From: Casuarina equisetifolia
Taxonomy: Eukaryota; Streptophyta; Magnoliopsida; Fagales; Casuarinaceae
Direction: 5' to 3'
Assembly (NCBI GenBank): GCA_028551475.1
Contig: CM052354.1
Location: 29,535,258-29,599,257 of the forward strand
DNA length: 64,000 nt
In this document: positions 34,310 to 45,408 of the stretch, in pieces
Numbering within the stretch: the stretch's first letter is position 1
How the letters are laid out: the number at the start of each line of letters is the position of its first letter
Program-made: the position numbers and the translations under genes
The notes under the pieces: model-generated
Databases searched by the model: none
The model's input: the letters and a program-made list of their open reading frames with translations, nothing else
Told to the model about the DNA's origin: nothing

Positions 34310-34500
34310 ATTAATTACTCATGCATTTCGTTGATGTGTTAATTCTAATTGCAAAGTTTGAACCTTGACAACCTTTATATTAGCGTGTGAGTTGGGAGTG
34401 TGATTTATAATACAAAAATAAAAATGAAAAATGAAAAAAGTTTAGAGTTAAATTTTACTGCATAATATCAAAAGTTTAGGTTATATTTTATTTTATTTTT
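34310..34500 (-). repeat. Inverted fragment of the VPE upstream flank
   Basis: Matches the reverse complement of 51340-51480 (shared GTGTTAAYTCTAATTGCARAG, GAGTGTGATTTATAATA, AGAGTTAAATTTTA). The neighbouring fragment 34785-35440 matches 50465-51100 in direct orientation, so one of the two pieces was inverted. Confidence 0.65.
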
Positions 34501-34784
34501 ATCATAATGACTTTTAATATATAAGAAATCTTGTTCAACTTGTATAAATATTCGTTTCACTTTGAGTATTTTGTTATTTTCTTCAAACTCCTATACCATC
34601 TATATCTCTTGGATGTACTATTAGTTTTTCAAAGCATCTTTCTCTTGCTTATTCATTTTTTGACATATTTGTTTATGATTTTTGTCACACCTTATGGATT
34701 ATGGATGTAATCAGATATCAAACACCAACTAGCAAACATGATTAGTTATAGAGTTTAAAATTTAACTATACCATCTATATATCT

Positions 34785-35440
34785 TGAGGAGAAAAGTTGT
34801 AAAGAAAAAGAGAAAGACATTGAGATCAATGGCAAAATCTATGCAGTCAATTAAAGCACATCTGAAAAATGCTCATACTATGGTTGAATTATTTTTCACA
34901 AATAGATAAAGATCAAAACTTTATCCAAACCACAAAATCCATAACTATGAAAGATTATCCCAGAATCAAAACATGACAAACTGAAAGGAAACAGAAGTCA
35001 TACCATTCAGTTTTCCTTTTCTAGTCACCAGATTCACCATACAACGAGCTAAATACGCTTATCGTTCCAACAATTGAACACCAAGCAACATTCGAAATAC
35101 ATGGGGAAAAAAAACTACCCACGCACAACTACACACCGCAATACACAGAGAATTTCGGTAAGCAACAAAATCTCGAAGTCCTTGGACTGAACACAAAATC
35201 TGAAAGCAGGCATCGAAATCAAAGAATCCAAGGAATGTCGACGAACAAGAATAAAAGTACCAGAAATATAGGGAACATACAGGAGGGACGCCCAGCTTTA
35301 AGGTTCTCCGTCAGCGTCGCTGGCAGAGAGCCCTAAATATATGTAAGTCCGGCGTCAAGGCTGAATTACCATTTCACCCCTGCCTGACATTCCCAGGACA
35401 CGACTGAACGAACTCTGGTCAAAACGTTCCATAACACGTC
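34785..35440 (-). pseudogene. VPE-like leader and promoter fragment, copy E
   Basis: Only the 5' part of the family: the TATA-like AAATATATGT box at 35335-35344, the leader exon-like text (RMLLGVQLLER and VTRKGKLNGM readings on the minus strand) and the first part of the intron. It stops at 34785, before the signal-peptide exon. Matches 50465-51090 and 55755-56380. Confidence 0.65.
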
Positions 35441-35601
35441 ACTCGAGAGTTTTGGGTTTTATCTGCTTTCCGTTCGGCGCAGAATCCTAATCCAAATAAT
35501 CCTTTGAGGTACGGACTTTGAAGCGTGGGTTTTGTTTTAATTTTCCATGCTTTTTTTTTTTTTTTTTGATGTTCGAGCCTGATTGTACGACTCTATTATA
35601 G

Positions 35602-35677
35602 TGGCGTTTTTATTTTTCATGATTCTCATCCATAATGCTTGGCGTTTTTATTTTTCATGATTCTCATCCATAATGCG
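35602..35677. repeat. Tandem duplication, 38-bp unit
   Basis: Two adjacent, nearly identical units of TGGCGTTTTTATTTTTCATG...CATAATGC.T. Probably replication slippage. Confidence 0.9.
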
Positions 35678-35959
35678 TAGATGTCTGCAATTCTTAGGCT
35701 TAAATTTATCTGTAACAGAAGATACTGACTGTATCTATTTTTCACGGTTTCTTGCGCTTTAATTGTCTTACGGACAAATTTTAGGTAAATACGGATTGTA
35801 TGGCTATCTTTTTGGTCCTGGATTCTTCTTTTGTCCCAGGGAATCATTTTTACTGCCCTTCTTGTTGCGGGGGAAAAAGATCATTGTTCTCTGTCTGTAA
35901 ATTGTTAGTCTTCTTGTGAATCGTTACCGTGTTACTAATTTTTTTCTTATTAGTCCCCG

Positions 35960-36492
35960 TGGTAAAAGAAGAAAAGCGAGAACTGAGAGAAGAAAAGCTC
36001 TGAGGCTCTTTCCTGTATTAATTCACAGAGTGAATCGATACTTACAGCTGATCCTTTCGGCCATTTAATAGATTTATAGAGGAAGGGAGAGAAAGGTAAA
36101 ATATCTACGCAATTTTTATAACAAAGCGAGAATACAGGACAGAAATGGGGAGAAAATGTTTTGTGAGAATCATGTGGTTGCAACTGTATGTGGGGATGTG
36201 GCTCGCAGAATCGTGATCTAACTTGGGGCTGAGGTGTCTGTGATGTTAGTGAAGCAGCATCGTTCTGTAGAGCTGTGGGTGTGATCATGCAGCTCATGCT
36301 AATGGCAATCTTTTCAGTCCCCTTCAAACTTGGGATGGGGATGATGCTGAGTTTACAGCGGAAAGACTGGAAGCTGGATTTAGATAGGGGCTTTATTAAA
36401 GCATCAGCAAGCCGTAGAGAGGTTGGAATATGTTTTGTGATGAGTAGGTTAAGCACAACTTTTTTGCACGTAAAGTGGAATTCTATTTCCAC
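35960..36492 (-). mobile_element. Ty1/copia 3' end: RNase H tail, polypurine tract and LTR
   Basis: On the minus strand 36492-36340 encodes the C-terminal end of copia RNase H: EIEFHFTCKKVV, TSLRLADALIKPLSKSSF, FRCKLSI. A purine tract AAGTTTGAAGGGGA (36318-36331) is followed by an LTR starting TGAAAAGATTGCC (36316) and plausibly ending TTTTACCA (35960), about 357 bp, with a TATA-like CTCTATAAATC in it (36066-36080). The rest of pol is absent; upstream sequence switches at about 36503 to the duplicated segment in which the LINE sits. Part of the same LTR recurs at 51481-51690. Confidence 0.75.
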
Positions 36493-36636
36493 GTGTTTCG
36501 TAGGAGTCTAAATTCTAGTTGATTTCAATATGGGATTGAGTAGTTTTGGGAAATGGCTAAAGCTCAATCAGAATCTAAAACCTAATTATTTTGGGAATCT
36601 AAAATCCATTCATATTAGATTAAGAATTATGTTACC

Positions 36637-36800
36637 CACGCTGCAGATCCCGTCGCCCCCCTCCCCCCTTGAACCCAGAGACCCGCAAAACCCGTCGCCC
36701 CCACCAACGCTGCAGATCCCCCCACCCCACACACACACACACACCAACGCCGCAGATACCGTCGCCCCCCTCCCCCCCCGTAACACACTGCAGATCCAGA
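36637..36800 (+). repeat. LINE 5' UTR monomers
   Basis: Cytosine-rich, repeated units beginning ACGCTGCAGATCCC (36640, 36709) and ACGCCGCAGATACC (36748), each followed by CGTCGCCCCCCTCCCCCC-like text, with a (CA)n run at 36729-36744. Tandem 5' monomers of this sort often act as internal promoters in L1 elements; that role is inferred. Confidence 0.7.
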
Positions 36801-37228
36801 AAGTTCTTCCCCTTTTCCGTTTACTTCGCCCTATTTTTGTCCCAAGCCTTTTCTGCATCTCAATAACTTTTCTCTCTTAGACTCTCGGCGTGAGGCAAAA
36901 CTGGTCGGTGGCAGAGCAGATCAACGGGAGACAAGATGCTATCGGTGGTTGTGGGATTTGGGTGAACGTTGGTTTGTTGTTGGTGATAGCTGGGCTTTCT
37001 GGAAGAGAGAGGATCAGTGGGTCAAGCTGTGTCTGGTTGTTGGTTGTGAGTGGGTCGCATGCCTACAGTGGTGAAGCAGGTGATGGTGACCATGGTATGA
37101 TGAAGTAAAACAAAGAAGACAGGCGAAGGGCAGTGTACTCGGACTTTACCTTCGTAGGGATTGAATTGGGAAAAGGTGGATGCAGAATACTTCTCTCAAA
37201 CATCAATTAGTTCTCCTACAACCTGCTT

Positions 37229-38356
37229 ATGGTAAACTTGGTAGAACCTGAAGCTCGTTCTGTCAATCGAAGACAAAATTTATCTGAATTGATGGCACGT
37301 ACGCGTAGTGGAAAAATGACAAATGTTACTAAAGCCTCGAACACCTCAAAATCGGAGATTGCAACTGAAATTGCAGGTTCACTCTTCAAGTCAAGTTTGG
37401 ATACTTCAGGTAAACCTGTGAGCCCTCATTCTACTGAAATTATTGGTGATTGTGATACTGTGGATGTAAATGTTAGTGTGGGAGACAAAGTTCAAGGAAA
37501 TAGCTCACTAAATGGAGTAATAGGCCAAAATATCAACTCAACTAATGGGAGCTCTGGGTTGTCTTCGAAACATATTGCAATGGATAATCTTATGAAAACA
37601 ACAAAATTAAATTATCATCCTCCTTCCAATGAAGGGAAAAAACTTGTTGTTAAACCTCCGCTAGAAGCTATTGAGGAAGGGAAAAATCACTTTGCAAATT
37701 GCCTTGTGGGATATTTCTTGACTAAAAATATTTCTTATTATTTAGTGAAGGGTATTGTAAAAAAATTGTGGGGAAAAGAGAATCTATTAGAAGTCTTAGC
37801 TACTAATGAAGGGTTCTTTTTCTTTCGTTTTTCGAATATGAAGAAAATGGAGGAGGTTATGGAAGTAGAAATATGGGATATTGCTGGTAGGCCACTTTTT
37901 ATTCAAAAATGACATCCCCTTATTAGATTGGAGAAGGCAAAAATCTCTGCAATTTCCATTTGGGTGCGTTTATATAATGTGCGTCACGTACTATGGACTA
38001 ATAAAGGTATGAGCTATGTGAGTAGCGTGTTGGGTAAGCCTTTATACATGGATAAGGCCACTGAACAAAAACTTCGATTATCATATGCTAAAGTATGTAT
38101 TATGATGGATATCAATAGTGAATTCCCTGAAAAGTTTGATATTGATATGGGAGGAGATGAACCTTATGAAGTACATGTTGAATATTGTTGGATTCCTAAG
38201 AAATGCAAGATTTGTAATAGCTTTGGACACAAAGAATGTACTGCAACAAAGAAAGAAGTTTGGGTACCTAAAAAAAATGTTACTCCTTTAACCCAAAACC
38301 CTCAGATTGATAATTCTCTAAATAGTCAGCACTTGGCTAAAGAGCATCCTGTCTAG
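37229..38356 (+). pseudogene. LINE ORF1: DUF4283 protein with zinc knuckle
   Basis: RNA-binding ORF1 protein of plant L1 elements. From ATG 37229 the frame is Ser/Thr-rich, then carries the DUF4283 domain (LVGYFLTKNISYYLVKGIVK through WVRLYNVRHVLWTNKGMSYV and GKPLYMDKATE) and a zinc knuckle CKICNSFGHKEC, in which the last spacing is two residues, not the usual four. A TGA at 37910-37912 stands where a conserved Trp would be, and a TAG at 38354-38356 ends the second part; the frame can be followed to about 38594 beyond it. ORF1 would coat LINE RNA in the cytoplasm; this copy cannot make the full protein. Confidence 0.85.
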
Positions 38357-38594
38357 ATCATTACTATAGAGTCTAATTCAATTACAAGTGAGATAAAGAA
38401 TGTAAAAGGGAAGGATATAGTTGCAAATACTAAATCTACTACAAGCACTAAAAAAATTGAAACATCTGGGGGAAAAAAGGATAAGGTACAAAATGTCATC
38501 TCTCACAATAAATTTGCATTACTGGAAGAGGATACAATGACTGATCCTATTATAGAGCATGTGGGGATTGAGGAAAAGGATAATCATCCAATAA

Positions 38595-41500
38595 ATGAAA
38601 GTACTATCATGGAATGTTAGGGGCTTAAACAAAAGCCCTAGATTAAAGGAGGTTGTTGATTTTGTTAAGTTCCATTGCCCCCAAATTATTATCTTGATTG
38701 AACATAGAGTCAAAGAAGGAAATGCTGATATAATAATGAAGGAAGGATTTGCAGATTGGAATTATGTCCATAATTACAGGTCTAGTAGTCTTGATAGAAT
38801 TTGGATACTTTGGAAAACTTTTGATTTTCAACTTACAGTTAGAGATTCTTCATCTCAAGTCATCCATTGCTATATTGAAAGATCTGGTATGCACCCATAC
38901 TTCTTGTCTGCTATTTATGCAAATAACTTGGAGATTGAACGTAGGAACTTATGGGCTAATCTTACTAGCTTTTATAATCTTCATGTGAATGATACTCCTT
39001 GGTTAATTATGGGTGATTTCAATGAAATAAGGAATACAAGTGAGCATATTGGGCCTAATGTCAGATGGACACAAGGAATGACAGAATTGAATGAAATAAT
39101 TGAGAATATGGCATTGATTGAACCCCCTTATTTAGGTCCACTATTCACATGGACAAATAAAGGATCAGGAGCTAGTCTTAGAGCTAGTAAAATTGATAGA
39201 GCTCTTACTAATGGGGAATGGATTTGCAAATTTGGAAATTTTGCTATTGAATTTTTGCTCCCTGCAATATCAGATCATTCTCCATGTTTAGTTAAATTTG
39301 GCAACACTGCTCACAGGAAAAATTCTTCATTTAGATTCTATAATTTTTGGACTACTACCCCAGATTTCATGGTTATAGTTGGATCAATATGGCAACGTGA
39401 AATAGTAGGCTCAAAAATGTTTTAGGTGGTACAGAAATTAAAAGTGTTGAAGATCCCTCTCAAGAAACTGAATGCAGCACAATTTGGTGATTTGAATAAG
39501 AATATAAAGAAGGCTAGAGAAAACTTACAGCTGTTGCAAGACAAATTAGAGCTTAATCCTTATTGTCCTGATACTCGTGCTGAGGAAAAGATACAGCTAG
39601 AGAAGTTACTTGCTATGAGTAAACATGAAGAAATCCTTCTCAAACAGAAATCAAGGAACTTATGGTTAAAAGAAGGAGATAATAATAGCAAAATTTTCTT
39701 TGCATCATTGATGAGAAGGAGAGCTCAGAATAGAATTTGCAGACTAGTTCTAGAAGATGGATCAGTTATCACAGAAGAAGAGGACTTGAAAATTGCTATT
39801 ATTGCATATTATAAATCTATTCTTGGTAATGCCAGTAGGAACTTCACCAACTGTGAAAGGTACACATCTTTATTTCATGATGATGATGTAAGTACACTTT
39901 TTAATTCAATAAGATTTGAACGTTTAGATGTTCTTAAAGCTCTTTGGAGTATTCATGATTTTAAAGCTCCTGGACTAGATGGGTATAATAGTTTCTTTTA
40001 TAAGAAAACTTGGCCTATCATTGGAAGAGACATAGAAGATGCTATATTAGAATTCTTCTCATCTAGGAAGATGTTGAAGGTTATAAACTCTACATTGTTA
40101 TCCTTAATTCCAAAGGTTCCTAATCCTTGTGGCAATAAAGATTATAGACCAATAACATGTTGCAATGTTCTTTACAAGATTATATCTAAGATGTTATTTG
40201 GGAAGTTGAATGTGATCATCCCATCAGTAGTAAGCCAAAACCAAACTACATTCATTAAAGGACGCTAGATCTTGGAGAATATTATGCTATGTCAGGAATT
40301 ACTTCACAATTATCATAAAGATGATAAAGGTAAGCGTGTGACCATCAAAATTGATCTCATGAAAGCATATGATATGGTTAAGTGGGAAGCTATATTAGGG
40401 GTTCTAAAAGCTATTAATACTCCTCAACATGTAGTTGATCTGATAGGAGAATGCATTTCTACAATAAGGTTTTCAATAAATTTCAATGGAGAGCATGCAA
40501 GTTACTTTGAAGGTACCAATGGATTGAGACAGGGAGACCCATTATCCCCTTATCTATTTGTACTTGTTATGGAAATGCTAAACAGAATTATTATCTCAAA
40601 AACCTCCACAACAGGTTTTAAGTTCCATTGGCAATGGAAGAATGAGAAAATCACCCATTTATGTTTTGCTGATGATCTGTTTCTTTTTTCCCATGGAGAT
40701 GTAAATTCAGTGCTTTGTCTTATAGAAGCTTTAGAGGAGTTTGGTGAACTTACAGGTTTTCATTATAATCCAAGTAAATGCTAAATATTCTTCTCAGGAT
40801 TATCATAACAAGAACAGCTTTTCATCTTAGATCACTCACCTTTTCCCATGGGTACTCTCCCCATTCGATATCTTGGAGTTCCGTTGATTACAAAAAGGCT
40901 TACTCATGCTGACTGCAAAGGTTTGACAGATAAAATATTTAGCAGAATAGAAGGTTGGGGAATGAAGCATCTAAGCTTTGCTGGAAGACTGCAGTTATCA
41001 AAATCAGTTCTAATTTCTACATGTACTTTTTGGATGCAAGTTTTCCTACTGCCAAAGCAAACAATTTATGAAATAGAGAAAAAGATTAGGAACTTTTTAT
41101 GGGCAGGAAGTATGGATATACAACGTTCCCACAAAATTGCTTGGCAAATAGTTTGCTCACCAAAGAAGGAAGGGGGATTGGGATTACTGAACCTTAAACT
41201 TTGGAATAAAGTTCTTCTAGGACGTATGCTTTGGACTCTCATAAATCAGCCAGATGAATCATTATGGAGTAAGTGGAAACATAACACTAAATGTAAAAGA
41301 ATTTCAGTAATGCAGATTCAAATCAAAGGTTCAATGGCATGGAGTTGGAGAGGCCTCCTCAAGTTAAGGCCTATGCTTACCTCAGTTCTTTCTAGCCCTG
41401 CCTACTGTTGCAAAGCTACTTATCAAGACCTGCAACCAGTTAATGAAAAAGTAGATTGGTATGATCTAATTTGGACTGGTGGGATTTACAAGCATAACTT

Positions 41501-41949
41501 TATTGGATGGCTAGTTTGCCATGATCGACTTTCTACAGCAGAGAGAATGGTACAATGGCTTCTTACAATTAACCAATATTGTGATTTTTGTCAGGTTCAA
41601 GTAGAAAACAGGAGTCATCTCTTTTTTTGAATGTCCTTGCACAATGGTGATTTGGAAAAATATCCTTGCTCAAAATGGAATTCGACGTCACATTAGAGGA
41701 TGGAATGAAGAATTAAATTGGATGATTAAAGCATCAAAAGGTAAAGATCTGGTTGCAAAACTTCTTAAAATATCCTTTCTAGCTTGTATTTATTGCATTT
41801 GGGCAGAAAGGAATAGAAGAAGATTTCAAAATACATTAGTTGACATTCCAATCTTGTTGGCTAAAGTAAGGAAAATTGTGCGAGGGAGACCTTCTCTGCT
41901 TCACAATATCAAACCCTCTCAAGGTAATATATTTTTTAGTGAGATTTAG
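38595..41949 (+). pseudogene. LINE ORF2: AP-like endonuclease, reverse transcriptase, zf-RVT
   Basis: The frame from ATG 38595 is constant to about 41625. Endonuclease: SWNVRGLN, GDFNEI, SKIDRAL, AISDHSPC (residues 1-230). Reverse transcriptase: LWLKEGDNNSK, KAPGLDGYNSFFYKKTW, SLIPKVPNP, YRPITCCNVLYKI, TIKIDLMKAYDMV, GLRQGDPLSPYLF and the active-site FADDLFLF at about 40665. Then GIYKHNFIGWLVCHDRL and CDFCQVQVENRSHLFFECP, a zf-RVT motif. Nonsense codons: TAG 39423-39425, TAG 40266-40268, TAA 40782-40784, TAA 40806-40808. A T-run at 41621-41629 shifts the frame, and the C-terminus continues in the next frame to TAG at 41949. All catalytic motifs are still visible, so inactivation is fairly recent relative to the gene relics around it. 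Confidence 0.92.
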
Positions 41950-42079
41950 AGGCTTCAACCTCTATTTTTGCTTACTCTTAGTTTACTTTTGGAAATTGTT
42001 GTAATACTAGGGTATGCCCCTATGTTTTTGTATATTAATTTCATTAATGCAATTTACATTAAAAACCAAAAAAAAAAAA

Positions 42080-42420
42080 GGGCAAAGGAGAAGGGTAGAG
42101 TTACGCTTATTAAAGAAATTAAAACCTTGACTTGGCTTCTATAATTGAGGCAACTTTAAGTTCTTAATCTTAATAAGTTGTGTATTGCTTTTTTCTTATA
42201 AGTTGTTGTTCTGTTTGAGTTTTAATATAATTTGGTATTTTGTATTCTTTAGTGTTTACTTTGGTTCTAAAAGCACAACCCTAGTCCTAGGGTTGTGATA
42301 GATTTGTAGTTAGCGTGGATTTTGGTTGCTCTCTTTGAGATTATGGTTTTTGTTGTTTGTATGAGGCCATGTTCTTTTTATTATGATTTTCAAAAAATGT
42401 CCGACATTTCCTATTAAACT
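42080..42420. repeat. Right flank of the LINE target, duplicated at 54262-54480
   Basis: GGGCAAAGGAGAAGG onward, with AGTTGTTGTTYTGTTTGAGTTTTAATATAATTTGG shared in pieces. Beyond about 42290 the sequence passes into the VPE-like 5' region. Confidence 0.8.
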
Positions 42421-42554
42421 CTTTTAATTGATTGTTTCATTGCTTATTGCAATTTTAAATATGTCTTTTAACAATTGTTGGTTTTTTAAGGTTTTGTTCT
42501 CGCATCTGTATTCATTCTTTGCCTTTTCCCTTGGGTTTCCTCAACAGATTGCTC

Positions 42555-43390
42555 ATGGCATCTTGTTGTTTTGTGTGCCTCACAAGCATTGCTTTGCTGC
42601 TATTGTTCTTGTTGTTTTTGGAATCTAAGCTATTGCTTCAAATGCTTGCAAAAATGGATGAAGTAGAAGTTGATCCGATAGAAACTGGTATGCAATAGGC
42701 AATTCTTGTTGCTAATTCATTTGGCTTTGAAAATTAAGCACCAAGCAATCCAAATTCTTTTGATATTGAGCTTTTTTTTTCTCTAACAAATGAACCATTT
42801 ATTTAGTTCCTATAGACTATAGGGACATGACGATTATGAAACAGAAAGATGCAGAGCTTTTCTACCTAATGCAGAGGGTAAGTTTCAATGATAGCTGATG
42901 TTTAGTCTAAAAAGTGTTCTAAGTTCTTGACACTTATACAATCCATTTGCTTTTTGCCTTATAGTATTGGAAATCACAAAATAACACAGAAAAGAAAGAA
43001 AACATTAAGTGAATAACTGAGTTTACGATGTACAAATTTCACTTGAAGGGCAGTGTGGAATTGATTGGAACGTTTCTATATGGACCTGAGAAAGGTCCTT
43101 CCATCTTGAATCGCAAGAGAATACCTTCTATTGATGATCTGGAATGTGTGGAATCAACAGTAAAAAGAATATTTATTTGTATTTTATTTAAATTTTCATA
43201 TTTTTGTGATAAAGTTTTTTGTTTGCCTGAGTCTTAAGACCTTATTTGATCTCAGGTTCAATTGTTCGAAAAATATTGTGGTTCTTTGGGAGATATCTTG
43301 AAATACCACCTTGCATTTGCCAATATCTGCAACAGTGGTGTCTCTCGGGCCTCAGTGGAAGAAGCTTGTATAGCTACTTGTAGTGGCTAG
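42555..43390 (+). pseudogene. VPE/legumain-like gene without catalytic core, copy B
   Basis: Most complete 3' end of the family. Exon 1 (42555 to about 42751): ATG, signal peptide MASCCFVCLTSIALLLLFLL, an acidic stretch KMDEVEVDPIETG, then AILVANSFGFEN, matching the start of the legumain peptidase domain (WAVLVAGS.GY). Next exon (42807-42877): MTIMKQKDAELFYL, the stretch near the domain end. Exon 42965-43159: YKFHLKGSVELIGTFLYGPE, KGPSILNR, DDLECVEST. Exon 43256-43390: QLFEKYCGSLGDILKYHLAF, ANICNSGVSRASVEEAC, stop TAG. Introns have GT/AG borders. The segment that would hold the catalytic His and Cys is absent: only about 55 bp separate the first two exons. TAG at 42696-42698 and a TGA before TEFTMYKFHL replace Trp codons seen in copy C. 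Confidence 0.75.
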
Positions 43391-44000
43391 GAATCAAGCT
43401 ATTTGCAACCTACTTGTTAAGGATATAGTGCTTAATTAAAAAATAAATGCTAATTTTAGAAATTACAATGTGATAAAAGTGTAAACTCCTTTGAAATGCT
43501 AGTTTTTACTTGTGAATGTTTTTAATCATGCTAAGATTGGCCTTGAACTTATAAGACGTTAAAAGCTTATTTCATATTAATTGACATTTCCATATGAGTT
43601 TCCTTATGCAATAGATTATGTTCTTTGTTGATTTTTTGGACTTGAAATTCTTAGCTCGGCCTAAGGCAAAACCAATGTTTCTTTCATGGTAGCATCTTCT
43701 TAGAAGTTGAACTTCCAACCTCAACCTGGATATAACTTGTGTGGGTGCTTCAGTGAATTGTATTTTTTTTCTATTGTCTTTTAAATTGGAATTGTTATTA
43801 TTGTTTTATTTTGTAGAGATGCTGTTTCTAAAAGACTATTTTGTTAATAGCAATTGGAGAGACTTGACAAATTTGGGATTAAAGAGTCTAACAAATTTCT
43901 ACTGATTATTCAGAAGCTTTAGAATCATAGTTGCTTCCATATACGACTATTAAGTCTCTTTGTACGAGGGAAGAGGAAGGATGTTAAGCACTCAAGAATA
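43391..44000 (+). repeat. 3' flank of VPE-like copy B
   Basis: Matches 299-1000 in direct orientation. No coding content. Confidence 0.75.
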
Positions 44001-44610
44001 AAGAATGATTTTATAGGGATCTAAACAACTGGTTTGTCTTCCGATCAACCTTAACGTGTGTTTTCTTGGCAGTACGTTCACAAAGTGAAAGGGCCTTCTC
44101 CAATTTCAGCTTAGGTAGAATACCTTTTGTGCATTATATTATTGAGCAGTTGCTTAACATTTGACTCCATTGAAAAGATGAAGCAGAAGGCTGTTATGGA
44201 CCTCTTACCATGTCTAACTATACGTCTTCCAAACAAGGTCATGTGGGGATCACGTTACCAAAGGTGCTTAGACGTGGGACACCCATTCTATTCTTACCAT
44301 ACTCTTTAGTTGGTTTTCACACCTCACTTGTTCCACTGAGCCTCAGACTTGCATATGCTTTCGGGAAGTCCAATTTTCATTCCTCTAGCTTTTACCCCAG
44401 TGAACCTATGGCAAGAAATGGCAACAACTCTGTTTGCCGTGATCTATGGGCTCCCAAGTATGGGTTGGCTTACCAAATATGTTGCTATTGTAGGTATTAG
44501 GATCCTATTATATTTCTTGTATATTCCATACATTATTTCTTATATTCATTATAATTATTTGGATTCCTTATTTAAATGTTTAAAGGTTTGTTTTCATATG
44601 TACAGTAGGC
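44001..44610. other. Unassigned region with overlapping open frames
   Basis: Two overlapping frames (44210-44500 and 44349-44699) lack any recognised motif. The DNA lies between VPE flank and a gypsy gag remnant and may be part of a decayed transposon. Confidence 0.35.
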
Positions 44611-44619
44611 ATAGGACAT

Positions 44620-45016
44620 TGAGAAGAAGTAGGTCAATGACAAATTTGACAAAATTTGTTACAAATTGGATGCCAAATTTGATCAACTTCATACCTTAAT
44701 CCTGGGAATGTTTTCCCAATATGAAAGAAAGGAAAAGGCTAAGACTTTGAAGCAACCATCAAAGAAGGAAGATGGCGTTATGTTGGACAACATGGGTGTC
44801 TTGCCAAAAGATAATGTTAGAGATAGAGACAACATTGGGATGGGAATTGACGTCACAGGGAAAGACAACGTTGCAATGGAAGATGGCGTTATGGCATATT
44901 GTGTTGCTGTGGAAGATGGCAAAATAGTGAATTTGACTGAATCAATAGTTGAATCTGTTGCACCCAGAATCTACAAATGGCCTCTGAGGACGAAGCAACT
45001 AGAGCGGTTGATCTAA
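44620..45016 (+). pseudogene. Ty3/gypsy gag N-terminal remnant (probable)
   Basis: Reads VNDKFDKICYKLDAKFDQLH, then LILGMFSQYERKEKAK, a heptad-like coiled-coil start of the kind that opens plant gypsy gag-pol proteins, followed by a Lys/Asp-rich region to TAA at 45016. A TAG lies just upstream of the first listed residue. No capsid core, protease or reverse transcriptase follows. The assignment is by general resemblance. Confidence 0.45.
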
Positions 45017-45408
45017 ACTTCTATCCGGCTTGCTCTTGTTCTTCCCTCCTGCCAATGATTACAAAAGAAAATAGCCATAAACAACAACGACAATCCACAT
45101 CGAGAGGGACATGAGACCTCTACATCTGTTTTGGGGACACAGCACCACAACACACCTCCAAGAGTGAACATGAATTTTAGGGATTTCATAATGGTCTCTT
45201 ACATAGGTCTCATTCCCCTTTCTACCACTTACAATACACACATAAGTTACTACTTTACCCTTGGGTTCCACCGAATAGACTATGGACCCATCACAACTAA
45301 ACCCAACAAACATAGCAAGCCCAACATTCTATTACCATACATTAACTTACCCTTATGGGCTTTCATACCAAAATGCCCAGCAATAAGCCTGCAACAACCC
45401 CTTTCCTC

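Larger units (their letters stand above)
36637..42079 (+). mobile_element. Non-LTR retrotransposon (plant LINE, L1 clade), near full length
   Basis: About 5.4 kb from a GC-rich 5' UTR to a poly-A tail (42068-42079), with ORF1 (DUF4283 and zinc knuckle) and ORF2 (endonuclease, reverse transcriptase, zf-RVT). Borders come from comparison with the related unoccupied sequence at 54110-54480: the left flank matches 54110-54250 and the right flank resumes at 54262. No clear target duplication is seen; about a dozen bases of target seem missing. Inactivated by several nonsense codons and a frameshift. Confidence 0.9.

Noticed and set aside
35950..36492. 180-codon frame as a single protein
   Set aside because: Only the first third is protein-like (copia RNase H end); the rest runs through the polypurine tract and LTR.
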